This document shows, piece by piece, positions 1 to 8,596 of a stretch of DNA of 64,000 nt. Numbering within the stretch: position 1 is the stretch's first letter; every line of letters starts with the position of its first letter. Under the pieces are notes generated by a model. The model was given only the letters and a program-made list of their open reading frames with translations. It did not search any database and was not told the origin of the DNA. The translations under genes were made by a program, and so were the position numbers. Source of the DNA: Pseudomonas vlassakiae (GTDB taxonomy: Bacteria > Pseudomonadota > Gammaproteobacteria > Pseudomonadales > Pseudomonadaceae); the NCBI RefSeq assembly GCF_014269035.2, contig NZ_JABWRP020000001.1:1-64000 (forward strand), read 5' to 3'.

Positions 1-827
1 AAATCAGGGCCTGCCTGACGGCAGGCCGCTACCGGCCCGCACGCAAAAAATCTGACACTTCCATTCGGGTGGAGTATCGCTGGCGACACAGCCAGCCGGG
101 CCAGGCACAGCTGCTGAACGAAGTATTCGACAGCGTCATCCTCACAACGCCGTCATGGTTGATCGAAACCAATATGCGCCTCGAAGGCTTCAGCGCCGAG
201 GTCTTGCCGCAAGCGGTGATCGATGCCTGGAAACACGCCCATTGGGAAACCAGCTGCAAGGTCTACGCACCGTTACGCAAAAGCTTCCTCGACCGTAACC
301 CGCATCTGCCGCAGATACTCGTGACTGACAGCTTCGTGCACGATGTCTACGCCTATCGCTACAACGACAGTTACCCTGAGGACTGCATTTTACTCAGTTA
401 TACCTGGGAGGATGATGCGACAAAACTGGCGTCATTTTCAGATAGCGAACTGGCCGATAAATGCATCAAGGAACTCGACAGGATCATGTTGCGCTGCAGC
501 AACATCGGAGAGGCTATTTCGCCTTACATCGATACCCGAAACATCCGCATACAGCGTTGGATGACAGACCGAAATGCATTGGGATGTGCGAAGTTGTACC
601 GTGCGGGCACCTACTATGATGCTGTCAGCCTGATGAAGTACAACCGTGACCTGAGTAGCGCGTCGGGGCTCTATCTGGCCGGTGAGTCCTTCTCTGTAGA
701 TGCCGGCTGGACAGAGCCTTGTCTTCGCACGGCTATCGATGCGGTCATCAATCTTTGCAATCACACTTCTGCTCAGTTTAGAGGTGGCTTCGAGTTAGCG
801 CACTATCCGCATTATCACGTTCGGTAA
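1..827 (+). CDS. Flavin-dependent L-amino-acid 2-monooxygenase (tryptophan/phenylalanine 2-monooxygenase-like), C-terminal part
   Basis: This is the 3' end of a gene that begins before the window. The frame is open from base 3, so the GTG at 69 is probably an internal valine and not the start. The visible ~275 residues match the C-terminal part of the flavin amine-oxidase fold: an NAD-like segment 'DSVILTTPSW', and near the end 'GLYLAGESFSVDAGWTEP', the typical FAD-contacting C-terminal motif. Family members such as IaaM oxidatively decarboxylate an L-amino acid to the amide with one carbon less (tryptophan to indole-3-acetamide, phenylalanine to phenylacetamide). The amidase 150 bp downstream on the same strand supports amide production. 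The substrate cannot be told from this fragment; lysine or arginine monooxygenase relatives are alternatives. Confidence 0.75.
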   Translation, partial: IRACLTAGRYRPARKKSDTSIRVEYRWRHSQPGQAQLLNEVFDSVILTTPSWLIETNMRLEGFSAEVLPQAVIDAWKHAHWETSCKVYAPLRKSFLDRNPHLPQILVTDSFVHDVYAYRYNDSYPEDCILLSYTWEDDATKLASFSDSELADKCIKELDRIMLRCSNIGEAISPYIDTRNIRIQRWMTDRNALGCAKLYRAGTYYDAVSLMKYNRDLSSASGLYLAGESFSVDAGWTEPCLRTAIDAVINLCNHTSAQFRGGFELAHYPHYHVR

Positions 828-848
828 GTGCTAGAAATCCAAGCGCAT

Positions 849-868
849 ATGTAGGACAACTCTTACAT
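849..868. promoter_or_regulatory. Inverted repeat between monooxygenase and amidase genes
   Basis: ATGTAGGA and TCTTACAT are arranged as an inverted repeat with a CAAC spacer and one mismatch. It lies 22 bp after the monooxygenase stop and about 110 bp before the amidase start. It could be an operator or part of an RNA structure; nothing in the sequence decides between these. Confidence 0.3.
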
Positions 869-979
869 TCTGATTCGCCCTTTCCTTCAAGCTCCGTGGG
901 AGTCTCCTGACTGTTACTCCCCGGGCAACTCCCGCTCTACTGGCGTCCTTCCACAACAACCAAAACCAAGGAAGCCGCC

Positions 980-1876
980 ATGCCTGCAGATCGCAAACCG
1001 GTAAGTCCCGTTCGTGTCGCTGTCATCCAGTACGACCCACAGGTGGGCCTGGAGCACACGGATGGCAACGTCAGCAAAGGATTGGCGCTGGCCCAACGCG
1101 CAGTCAGAGAGGGGGCAAATCTGATTGTGCTGCCTGAGTTGGCCAACACCGGATATAGCTTCGATTCTCGGGCCGAGGCCTACGCGCATGCCGAGTCCCT
1201 GGAAGATGGCCCCAGCCTGCTGGCCTGGGAAACGTTCGCTCAGGAGCAGCAGGTCTATCTCGCAGCAGGCTTCGCCGAGCGCGATGGGCTCAAGCTGTAC
1301 GACAGTGCCGTGCTGTTTGGCCCCGAAGGCCGGCTTGGGCATTACCGCAAGGCACACCTGTGGGACCAGGAGAAGTTGTGGTTTACCCCGGGAAATCTCG
1401 GCTTCCCGGTATTCGAAACGCCAATAGGTCGCATCGGCCTGCTGATCTGTTGGGACATCTGGTTTCCGGAAGTGCCGAGGGTGATGGCCAGCCAAGGCGC
1501 CGATATCATCTGCAGCCTGAATAACTGGGTGTGGACACCGCCGCCCCTGTTCGATACGGCGGGACGCTGCATGGCGTCGTACCTGACCATGACCGCTGCC
1601 CACGTCAACAACCTGTATATCGCAGCGGCCAATCGTATCGGCAATGAGCGAGGCGGTTGCTTCCTTGGCTGTTCGCTGATCGCGGGCACCGATGGCTGGC
1701 CAATTGGAGAGGTCGCCGGTGCCGAAGAGGAATGCGTCGTCTACGCCGATGTCGATCTGAGTGCAGCACGCTCGGCGCCTGTCTGGAACAGCCTCAACGA
1801 CCTGCCGCGCGATCGTCGTACCGATTTGTACGATGCCACGCTGGGCTATCGCCTGCATCCAGCGATGCCGCGTTGA
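980..1876 (+). CDS. Carbon-nitrogen hydrolase (nitrilase superfamily), probable aliphatic or aryl amidase
   Basis: 298 residues with the whole nitrilase-superfamily catalytic triad: Glu53 in 'VLPELANTGY', Lys124 in 'YRKAHLWD' and Cys157 in 'LLICWDIWFPE'. Enzymes of this fold hydrolyse amides, carbamoyl amines or nitriles in the cytoplasm. Lying right after an amino-acid 2-monooxygenase that would make an amide, it is most simply the amidase that releases the carboxylic acid and ammonia, as DavA does after DavB or amidases do in the indole-3-acetamide route. It is longer than DavA (about 264 residues) and not obviously its orthologue. The start ATG has an AAGGAAG purine stretch 5-12 bases upstream. 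The membrane-protein gene follows after 9 bp. Confidence 0.8.
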   Translation: MPADRKPVSPVRVAVIQYDPQVGLEHTDGNVSKGLALAQRAVREGANLIVLPELANTGYSFDSRAEAYAHAESLEDGPSLLAWETFAQEQQVYLAAGFAERDGLKLYDSAVLFGPEGRLGHYRKAHLWDQEKLWFTPGNLGFPVFETPIGRIGLLICWDIWFPEVPRVMASQGADIICSLNNWVWTPPPLFDTAGRCMASYLTMTAAHVNNLYIAAANRIGNERGGCFLGCSLIAGTDGWPIGEVAGAEEECVVYADVDLSAARSAPVWNSLNDLPRDRRTDLYDATLGYRLHPAMPR

Positions 1877-1885
1877 GGAGGGCGT

Positions 1886-3040
1886 ATGGAACAGACACTT
1901 CCTGCCGCTCGGCAGCGTATGCCTTTACTGACGATGCTGGCTCTGTTGACGTTGCTGGTAGCCAGTTTGGCGTTGGACGAGTGGCCAGACTACACAACGT
2001 TGGCTGCTTCGCTGGAGCAGCCATTGAGCCGGCTGCGTTGGATCGTCGGAGATATCAGCGAAGTCGCTTTCTACAAACATGAACTACCGGCGCTGGGCCT
2101 GCTTCTGGGCGCCAGCCTGGCCCATTGGGCCCATGTGCAGGGGTATCGCTGGCAGGGTTTCGCCATCTGCTACGGCAGTGGCCTGTGGCCTTGGTTGTTT
2201 GCCAGCTCACTGCTCGGGCTGGTGCTCAGCCATATGCTTTGGGGCTGGACATTGGCCAGTGGTACCTGGCAACCCACCTTTGTGGCTTTCGTCTCTCTGC
2301 CAGCTGCCCTGGTGCTGCTATTCGGGGGTGGCTGGCGGGTTACCCTCAACGGTGCGCTACTGGGCGCAGTGTTGGTAACGCCAGCGAGCCTCTTATTGGT
2401 CAACTACGTATGCTATCCATTGCAACTGCCGGTGGTGATCGGCAACGTGAGCGGCATGGCGTTGGCGAGCCTGTTGGCATTTGGCTTGTGCAAGCGCTTT
2501 CCTGTGCTGGTGCGCGACGGCATATGCCCTCGCATGCCGCAGGCCACCACTGGCAAACCCGATTACGGCATAGTGTGGGTATTGCGCCGGGTACTTGCCG
2601 ATTTCAGCGAAGCGCCGTTCTTCGGCAATGAATTGGCCAGCCTCGGCCTATTGTCTGGGGCCCTGCTTGCCCATGCATTGGCACCTTCGGCCCCCGCCTA
2701 TGGATCCCAGCTGTTACTACCGATGATCGCGGGCCAGGCATTGGCCTCGCTACTCGGCGTGCTGCTGTGGCGGCGCCAGTGGCGCGAGCGCGGGTGGTAT
2801 CCGACCTATATTCCCATCGTGTCGATTGTGCCGGCGTCGCTGCTGACGCTGGGTGCAAGCTGGCAGGTGGTGGTCGGCAGCGCCACCTTGGGAGCGCTGT
2901 TCTCGCCACCGCTGGCGGCAGCAATCAGCCAGCGCCTGCCGGGTTACGTGCACGGATACATCGGCAATGTGGTGTCCATGGCCGTATGTACAGCCGGCAT
3001 CGTATCGGTACTGGGGCTGGTCGTGGGGGCCGAAGCATGA
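1886..3040 (+). CDS. Polytopic inner-membrane protein with two homologous halves, unknown function
   Basis: 384 residues, very hydrophobic, with roughly ten membrane segments. The protein is an internal duplication: residues 57-80 resemble 240-263 (SExxFxxxELxxLGLLxGAxLAH), 127-166 resemble 304-342 (WxPTxxxxVSxPAxLxxL...G), and 183-195 resemble 357-369 (xIGNVxxMA). Two-repeat architecture is common in transporters, but I do not recognise the family. It sits 9 bp after the amidase gene and its stop overlaps the asparaginase start (ATGA), so the three are probably co-translated. Uptake of the amino acid or amide, or export of the product, is a reasonable but unproved guess. Confidence 0.65.
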   Translation: MEQTLPAARQRMPLLTMLALLTLLVASLALDEWPDYTTLAASLEQPLSRLRWIVGDISEVAFYKHELPALGLLLGASLAHWAHVQGYRWQGFAICYGSGLWPWLFASSLLGLVLSHMLWGWTLASGTWQPTFVAFVSLPAALVLLFGGGWRVTLNGALLGAVLVTPASLLLVNYVCYPLQLPVVIGNVSGMALASLLAFGLCKRFPVLVRDGICPRMPQATTGKPDYGIVWVLRRVLADFSEAPFFGNELASLGLLSGALLAHALAPSAPAYGSQLLLPMIAGQALASLLGVLLWRRQWRERGWYPTYIPIVSIVPASLLTLGASWQVVVGSATLGALFSPPLAAAISQRLPGYVHGYIGNVVSMAVCTAGIVSVLGLVVGAEA

Positions 3041-4026
3041 ACGACAAAAGTTGCTTGTCTCGTTTGTCGTTAGGGTGCCTGGGGGGAACGGTCAGCATGC
3101 AGGCAGGGTTGCCTGGTAACGGTGTGACGCCGCGGCTGGGTGGGGACGAGTTGTTGGCTGCAGTACCGCAATTAGCGGCGCTCGCCGAGATCAGCACCGT
3201 CACGCTTGGTCTGTTACCCAGCGCATCGCTGACATTCCGGATCCTGCTCGACGTGCTGGCCTGGGCGCGTGGCGAGGTGGAGCGCGGAGCACAGGCGGTG
3301 GTGCTGACTCAGGGGACGGACACACTTGAGGAATCAGCTTACTTCCTCGATTTGCTCTGGCCTTTCGATATCCCGCTGGTCATGACCGGAGCCATGCGCT
3401 CCGCCAGTCAGCCGGGTAATGATGGGCCGGCCAACCTGATGGCTGCAGTGCAGGTGGCGCTGGCCAGCAAGAGTCATGGTCGTGGTGTGCTGGTGGTGCT
3501 CAATGATCAGATTCACCTGGCAGCCCATGTCCGCAAGACTGCCAGCCTTGCGATGGCTGCCTTCGAGTCGCCCGGCTGGGGCATTCATGGCAGCGTGGCG
3601 GAAGGGCAGGTGATCTATCGTAGCCCTCCGGCACCGCGCAAGGTTTTACCGCTACCGAAACATTGCGAGCAGCGTGTCGCCTTGCTCGATGCTTGCCTGG
3701 ATGCAGACCACGCATTGCTGCAGGCCATCCCGTCGCTTGGCTACGAGGGCCTTGTCGTTGCAGGGTTCGGTGCGGGCCATGTATCCCTTGCCTGGTCTGA
3801 GACACTGGCGCGGATTGCCCAGGACATGCCAGTCATCGTGGCGACGCGCACCGGTTGTGGGCCGACAGCAAGGGCCACTTACGGCTTTGTCGGTGCGGAA
3901 ATCGACCTGCAAAGCAAGGGCATGCACATGGCTGGCAGTCTCTGCCCGCGCAAATGTCGGATATTGCTATGGCTCTTGATTGGCCTGGATAACCAGGCGG
4001 CATTGCCGGGTTGGTTGGCAAGCTAG
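3037..4026 (+). CDS. L-asparaginase family protein (cytoplasmic)
   Basis: 329 residues from the ATG that overlaps the previous stop codon; an in-frame GTG/ATG further upstream lies inside the membrane-protein gene and is rejected. The two threonine motifs of bacterial asparaginases are present: 'CLGGTVSM' with Thr18 and 'TQGTDTLEE' with Thr94-Asp95. 'MTGAMRSAS' and the lysine motif 'HVRKTAS' follow. Family members hydrolyse asparagine (sometimes glutamine) to the acid and ammonia. No signal peptide is visible, so it should be cytoplasmic. Its place at the end of an amide-handling operon raises the possibility that another amide is the true substrate. Confidence 0.8.
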   Translation: MNDKSCLSRLSLGCLGGTVSMQAGLPGNGVTPRLGGDELLAAVPQLAALAEISTVTLGLLPSASLTFRILLDVLAWARGEVERGAQAVVLTQGTDTLEESAYFLDLLWPFDIPLVMTGAMRSASQPGNDGPANLMAAVQVALASKSHGRGVLVVLNDQIHLAAHVRKTASLAMAAFESPGWGIHGSVAEGQVIYRSPPAPRKVLPLPKHCEQRVALLDACLDADHALLQAIPSLGYEGLVVAGFGAGHVSLAWSETLARIAQDMPVIVATRTGCGPTARATYGFVGAEIDLQSKGMHMAGSLCPRKCRILLWLLIGLDNQAALPGWLAS

Positions 4027-4033
4027 GGAAAAT

Positions 4034-4057
4034 GCCCGCCGCAGCGAAGCGGCGGGC
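4034..4057 (+). terminator. GC-rich hairpin after asparaginase gene
   Basis: GCCCGCCGC and GCGGCGGGC form a perfect 9-bp stem with an AGCGAA loop, 8 bp after the asparaginase stop. No U-tract follows, so it is either a weak terminator or a 3'-end stabilising hairpin. Confidence 0.45.
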
Positions 4058-4116
4058 TAACTGGGAGCAGTCCTGTGTTAGGGTTCACGCATCTTTGCTT
4101 TCCAGGACGTTTACTC

Positions 4117-4671
4117 ATGCTCCCTCCACTCAGCGAAAAAGAACTCGCCCGCCTCGAAGACTTGCTGATCACCTACGGCAACGACTATTCGGTGCTCAAC
4201 CTGGCCGAGCTCAACGGCTTTTTCACCGCCCTGGCCAGCTCGCCGGTCGATGTGCTGCCCGAGCAATGGTTGCCCACCGTCGCTGGCGGCAAGGTGCCGA
4301 AGTTCAAGAAACCCGCCCATGAAGAGGCCTACACCGCCTTGATGCTGCGCTATGCCTACCAGATTGCCGAGCAACTGGCGCAGGACCTCGAAAGCTTCGA
4401 GCCGTTGTTCGAACAGAGCGAGGCCGAGGAGGGGCCAGCGATCATCATGGAAGAGTGGTGCTTCGGTTACATGCGCGGCACGCAGGTGGCGGGTTGGGGG
4501 GAACTGCCGCCAGAGCAGGAGCAGTTGCTCAAGGCGATTTCGCTGCACGGGCTGGAAGACAACTTCGAATTGCTCGATGCCATGAGTTTCGATGAGTTGC
4601 AGGCTTGCGTGCCGCACGTGGTCGAGGCAGTGCGCGGCCTGTATCGCTATCAGAAGCAGTCGCGGCACTGA
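4117..4671 (+). CDS. UPF0149 (YecA/YgfB) family protein
   Basis: 184 residues starting at ATG 'MLPPLSEKEL'; the frame is open further upstream but that part reads through untranslated sequence. The protein has the acidic, helical UPF0149 pattern, including 'LAELNGFFTALASSP', 'IMEEWCFGYMRGTQV' and a C-terminal 'LYRYQKQSRH'. Family members are small cytoplasmic proteins; Pseudomonas genomes carry several. No zinc-binding SEC-C tail is present. The precise role is unknown. Confidence 0.75.
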   Translation: MLPPLSEKELARLEDLLITYGNDYSVLNLAELNGFFTALASSPVDVLPEQWLPTVAGGKVPKFKKPAHEEAYTALMLRYAYQIAEQLAQDLESFEPLFEQSEAEEGPAIIMEEWCFGYMRGTQVAGWGELPPEQEQLLKAISLHGLEDNFELLDAMSFDELQACVPHVVEAVRGLYRYQKQSRH

Positions 4672-4795
4672 CCGGCCTATTATTCCGCTAGGCGAAATTA
4701 TGGTTTGCTCCTTGCGCTGATTCTGCTGCCGGCCGGATCAGTGCAGGATGGGCTCCACCTGGCATCACCCCGATGCCGGCCCAGGAGCCCAACCC

Positions 4796-5419
4796 ATGAT
4801 CAAGCTTTACAACTTCCCCAAGTCCGGCCACGCCCACCGCATCGAGCTGATGCTGTCGCTGCTCGGCCTGCCTACCGAACTGGTGTTCGTCGACCTGGCC
4901 AAAGGTGCGCACAAGCAGCCGGAGTTCCTCGCCCTCAATCCGTTTGGCCAGGTACCGGTGATTGATGACAACGGCACCGTGATCGCCGATTCCAATGCCA
5001 TTCTCGTGTACCTGGCCAGCACCTACGACAAGGCGGGCAAGTGGTTGCCCCATGACCCGGTCAAAGCGGCACGCGTGCAGCGCTGGCTGTCGGTTGCAGC
5101 CGGGCCGTTGGCCTTCGGCCCTGCAGCCGCCCGCCTGGTGACCGTGTTCGGCGCTTCGTTCAACACCGACGAAGTCATTGCGCGCGCGCACACCTTGCTC
5201 AAGGTGATGGACGCCGAGCTGGCCAAGTCGGCGTTCCTCGCCGGCAGCGAGCCGACCATCGCCGACGTCGCCAACTATTCCTACATTGCCCACGCCCCCG
5301 AGGGCAATGTCTCGCTGGAACCCTATCCCAACGTGCGTGCCTGGCTGGCCCGGATAGAAGCATTGCCTGGCTTCGTCGCCATGCCGCGCACGGCCATTGG
5401 CTTGCAGACCAGTATCTGA
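4796..5419 (+). CDS. Glutathione S-transferase family protein
   Basis: 207 residues. An AGGAG site lies 8 bp before ATG '[15 protein letters not shown]', which rules out the longer frame. The N-terminal thioredoxin-fold domain (about 1-80) has the glutathione-site motifs 'QVPVIDDNG' and '[12 protein letters not shown]'; the C-terminal helical domain ends with '[16 protein letters not shown]', typical of bacterial GSTs. Ser10 is the likely catalytic residue. The gene is followed 28 bp later by a flavin/iron-sulfur oxidoreductase and then a LysR regulator, suggesting joint detoxification or xenobiotic reduction; the substrate is unknown. Confidence 0.85.
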   Translation: MIKLYNFPKSGHAHRIELMLSLLGLPTELVFVDLAKGAHKQPEFLALNPFGQVPVIDDNGTVIADSNAILVYLASTYDKAGKWLPHDPVKAARVQRWLSVAAGPLAFGPAAARLVTVFGASFNTDEVIARAHTLLKVMDAELAKSAFLAGSEPTIADVANYSYIAHAPEGNVSLEPYPNVRAWLARIEALPGFVAMPRTAIGLQTSI

Positions 5420-5447
5420 GCCGCTACTCCACACGAGGACTGCCGCC

Positions 5448-7460
5448 ATGCAGCAACTCCCCAGCCATCGCACTTCGCCCTGGCATGCCGGCGAGAAGCG
5501 CCTGCAAGAACAGGTCGGTGTTTCGGAGCGCATGGAAGTGTTCGGGCAGAAAGTCATCCGCGACTACATGCCCGACCAGCACCGCGCGTTCTACCAGCAA
5601 CTGCCATTTATCGTTGCCGGTGCTGTAGACCAGGGCGGCAAGCCTTGGGCGACGCTGCTCGAAGGCCCGGCAGGCTTCGTCAGCTCGCCTGACCCACGGC
5701 AATTGCTGATCGACTGCCACCCGGCCAGCGACGACCCGGCAGCGCCAGGGCTGGCTGCTGGCGAGGCCATCGGCCTGCTGGGCATCGAATTGCATACGCG
5801 CCGGCGTAACCGCATCAACGGCCTGATCGCTCAGGGCGCAAGTGGTGCGCTGCAGGTGCGGGTCGAGCAGTCTTTCGGCAATTGCCCGCAGTACATCCAA
5901 TTGCGCCAATACACCCGTGTCGATGAACCGCCACAAGGGCGGATCGATGCGCGAGGGCTGGACGCAACGACCGCCCAGATGATCGCAAACGCGGACACGT
6001 TCTTCGTCGCCAGTTACATCGACCACGCCGACGGGCACCGTTCGGTGGACGTCTCGCACCGTGGCGGCCGCCCCGGCTTCGTTCGGGTCGAAGGCAACCG
6101 CCTGAGCATTCCAGACTATGCCGGCAACCTGCATTTCAACACCCTTGGCAACCTGCTGGAAAACCCGGTGGCCGGGCTGTTGTTCGTCGACTTCAGCAGT
6201 GGTGATGTGCTGCAAGTGACCGGACGCACCGAGGTGATACTCGACAGCCCGCTGATCACGGTATTCGAAGGCGCCGAGCGGTTATGGACACTGGACATCG
6301 AGCAGGTGGTCCTGCGCCGAGCGGCGGTGAGTTTGCGCTGGGCCTTCGAGGAGTACGCGCCAACCAGCTTGATGACCGGCACCTGGGCCGAGGCGCAGCA
6401 GCGGCTTCAGCAGCGTGAGCGGCAACGCCAGTGGCTGACCTGGCGGGTGGCGCGGGTGGAGCAGGAGAGTCGAGACATTCGCTCGTTCTATCTAGCCGCG
6501 GATGAGCCGGTGACGTTCTCGCCCGGCCAGCATATTCCCGTGCGTATTCCGCTGGGAGCCGATGCGCCGCTGATTCGCACCTACAGCCTGTCTTGCGCGC
6601 CGTCCGATGGCTACCTGCGGATCAGCGTCAAGGCGCAGGGCCCGGCGTCGCGCTTTCTGCATGAGCGTGTCAGGGCAGGGGACAGGCTGGAAGTACGCCT
6701 GCCGATGGGCAGCTTCACCCTGGACAGCGCCAGCAACAGGCCTGTGGTGCTGATCGGTGCGGGCGTGGGCATCACACCGCTGATCGCCATGCTGCGCGAG
6801 CTGTTGGCGAACGGGCAGGCGCGCCGCATCCACTTGTTCCACGGCGCCCGCAGCCTGAGTGATCTGCCGTTCCAGCAGGAACTGGCCGAACTGCGTCAGC
6901 GAGCCGGCCCTGGCTTGAGCGTGCATCGTTCGTTGAGCCAGCCTGAGGCCGAAGCCGTGCAAGGGCGTGACTTCGAACACGTCGGGCGACTGGGCATCGA
7001 GCAGGTGAAGGGCGCGCTGGCACTGGATGATTACGACTTCTACCTGTGTGGGCCGGCCAGCTTCACCCAGGACCTCTATGAGGGATTGCGCGGCGTACAC
7101 GTGCCGGATGCCCGCATTCATGCCGAAGCTTTCGGGCCATCGACACTGCGCCGGCATGGCGACGACCAGCGCCCCACGCTGCAGCAGCCGCCGGCTGCCA
7201 GCGAGCCGGTACCCGTGTACTTCGCCAGCTCCGCCAAGGAGGCACGTTGGGCGCCGGGGGCTGGTACCTTGCTGGAGCTGGCCGAGGCGCGCGGGCTGTC
7301 ACCGGAGTTCAGTTGCCGGGGTGGGTCTTGCGGGACGTGCAAGATCAAGGTGGTGAGTGGGCAGGTGCATTATCCGAATCCCCCAGCCGAGATGCCGGAG
7401 GAAGGCACTGCGCTGATCTGTTGTGCCGTGCCAGCGCAGGCACTGGTGCTTGAGCTTTAA
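5448..7460 (+). CDS. Pyridoxamine-phosphate-oxidase-like / FAD-NAD(P) reductase / 2Fe-2S ferredoxin fusion oxidoreductase
   Basis: 670 residues from ATG 'MQQLPSHRTS', preceded by ACGAGGAC. Three parts are visible. Residues about 40-300 form an FMN-binding split barrel of the pyridoxamine-phosphate-oxidase type. About 325-550 is a ferredoxin-NADP-reductase module, with FAD motif 'RTYSLSCAP' and nucleotide motif 'VLIGAGVGITPLIAML'. The last ~85 residues are a plant-type ferredoxin with C-RGGS-C-GT-C and a fourth cysteine in 'ALICCAVP'. It should pass electrons from NAD(P)H through FAD and the iron-sulfur cluster to the N-terminal flavin. Physiological substrate unknown; the GST neighbour upstream and LysR gene downstream suggest an inducible detoxification unit. 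Confidence 0.85.
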   Translation: MQQLPSHRTSPWHAGEKRLQEQVGVSERMEVFGQKVIRDYMPDQHRAFYQQLPFIVAGAVDQGGKPWATLLEGPAGFVSSPDPRQLLIDCHPASDDPAAPGLAAGEAIGLLGIELHTRRRNRINGLIAQGASGALQVRVEQSFGNCPQYIQLRQYTRVDEPPQGRIDARGLDATTAQMIANADTFFVASYIDHADGHRSVDVSHRGGRPGFVRVEGNRLSIPDYAGNLHFNTLGNLLENPVAGLLFVDFSSGDVLQVTGRTEVILDSPLITVFEGAERLWTLDIEQVVLRRAAVSLRWAFEEYAPTSLMTGTWAEAQQRLQQRERQRQWLTWRVARVEQESRDIRSFYLAADEPVTFSPGQHIPVRIPLGADAPLIRTYSLSCAPSDGYLRISVKAQGPASRFLHERVRAGDRLEVRLPMGSFTLDSASNRPVVLIGAGVGITPLIAMLRELLANGQARRIHLFHGARSLSDLPFQQELAELRQRAGPGLSVHRSLSQPEAEAVQGRDFEHVGRLGIEQVKGALALDDYDFYLCGPASFTQDLYEGLRGVHVPDARIHAEAFGPSTLRRHGDDQRPTLQQPPAASEPVPVYFASSAKEARWAPGAGTLLELAEARGLSPEFSCRGGSCGTCKIKVVSGQVHYPNPPAEMPEEGTALICCAVPAQALVLEL

Positions 7461-7503
7461 GGCAGCCGATAATCTCCTGCATCCCCGATGCCCTGGAGCG
7501 TGC

Positions 7504-8400
7504 ATGGACCAGATCCACCTGATGAAGGTGTTCGTTGCTGTTGGCGAGCTGGAAAGCTTCGCCGCTGCCGCCCGCCGCCTGGACATCTCGCCGGCCGCCG
7601 TCACCCGTGCCGTCAGCGCCCTCGAAGAGCAGATCGGGGTCAAGCTGCTGCTGCGCACCACCCGCAGCGTGCGGCTGACCGAGGCGGGCGGCCGTTACCT
7701 GGAAGACACCCGGCACATTCTCGCCAGCATCCATGAAGCCAACGAAGCTGCGGCCGGGATCAACGCCACGCCCAAGGGTGAACTGGCGATCACCGCACCG
7801 ATCCTGTTCGGCAAGAAGTTCGTCATGCCTTGCATCGTGCGCTACCTGCAGCAATACCCCGAGGTCGATGTGTCGGCATACTTCCTCGACCGCGTGGTGA
7901 ACATGGTCGAGGAGGGCATGGACGTGGCCGTGCGCATCGGGCCGCTGCCTGACTCCGGCCTCAAGGCGCTGCGCGTGGGCCGGGTGCGGCGGATGCTGTG
8001 CGCATCGCCCGACTACCTTGCCCGCTGGGGCGAGCCGCAGCACCCGTCGGACTTGCTGGAGCATGCGGTGATCGCCACTACCACCCTCTCGCCGCGCGCG
8101 GGCTGGCGCTTCGGCCTGGCCGACGAACCGACCCTGGTACGCATGAAGCCGAGGCTGACAGTCACCAGCAACGATGGCGCGATCGCTGCGGCAGTGGATG
8201 GGCTGGGCGTCGCCCGGCTGTTGTCGTATCAGGTGGTCGATGAGCTGGCCAGCGGCAAGCTGAAGGTCATTCTTGCCGATTACGAGGAGGCCCCCTGGCC
8301 GATCCATATCTTGCATCGAGAGAGCAAGTACGGCTCAGCCAAGGTGCGTTCGTTCATCGACATGCTGGCGCAGGATTTGCGAGCCCGTCACCTTGATTGA
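7504..8400 (+). CDS. LysR-family transcriptional regulator
   Basis: 298 residues from ATG 'MDQIHLMKVFVAV'. The N-terminal winged helix-turn-helix is clear ('ESFAAAARRLDISPAAVTRAVSALEEQIGVKLLLRTTR'-type pattern, residues about 15-55). The rest is the LysR substrate-binding domain, beginning 'GELAITAPILFGKKFV'. It lies 43 bp downstream of the oxidoreductase on the same strand, so it likely controls the gst-oxidoreductase pair, though LysR genes are more often divergent from their targets. No operator was identified. Confidence 0.88.
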   Translation: MDQIHLMKVFVAVGELESFAAAARRLDISPAAVTRAVSALEEQIGVKLLLRTTRSVRLTEAGGRYLEDTRHILASIHEANEAAAGINATPKGELAITAPILFGKKFVMPCIVRYLQQYPEVDVSAYFLDRVVNMVEEGMDVAVRIGPLPDSGLKALRVGRVRRMLCASPDYLARWGEPQHPSDLLEHAVIATTTLSPRAGWRFGLADEPTLVRMKPRLTVTSNDGAIAAAVDGLGVARLLSYQVVDELASGKLKVILADYEEAPWPIHILHRESKYGSAKVRSFIDMLAQDLRARHLD

Positions 8401-8410
8401 CCATACGAGA

Positions 8411-8421
8411 TCGTACAACGA
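8411..8421. promoter_or_regulatory. FadR-type GntR operator motif, site 1 (upstream of MFS gene)
   Basis: TCGTACAACGA fits the TNGTNNNACNA consensus of FadR-subfamily GntR regulators exactly. It lies 176 bp before the hexuronate MFS gene and is one of four similar sites near uronate genes. Confidence 0.5.
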
Positions 8422-8482
8422 GGTTGGATAATCAGAGGCGCGCTGCGGTTTTGTCCGTTTTACGGGTCATTGATAATTGTTG

Positions 8483-8493
8483 TTGTACGACGA
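8483..8493. promoter_or_regulatory. FadR-type GntR operator motif, site 2 (upstream of MFS gene)
   Basis: TTGTACGACGA fits TNGTNNNACNA exactly, 104 bp before the MFS start. The spacing to site 1 is 72 bp. Confidence 0.5.
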
Positions 8494-8596
8494 CCTATGA
8501 CATGGCACTCTTCACCTGAAACAATTTGTCTCATTTCGCCCTGCCGGCGCATGAGGCAGATCACCCGTCACTCTAAAAACAAGATTCAGGTGAACC

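Noticed and set aside
29..259. Short minus-strand frame at the left edge
   Set aside because: Antisense to the monooxygenase fragment, which continues openly to the window edge.
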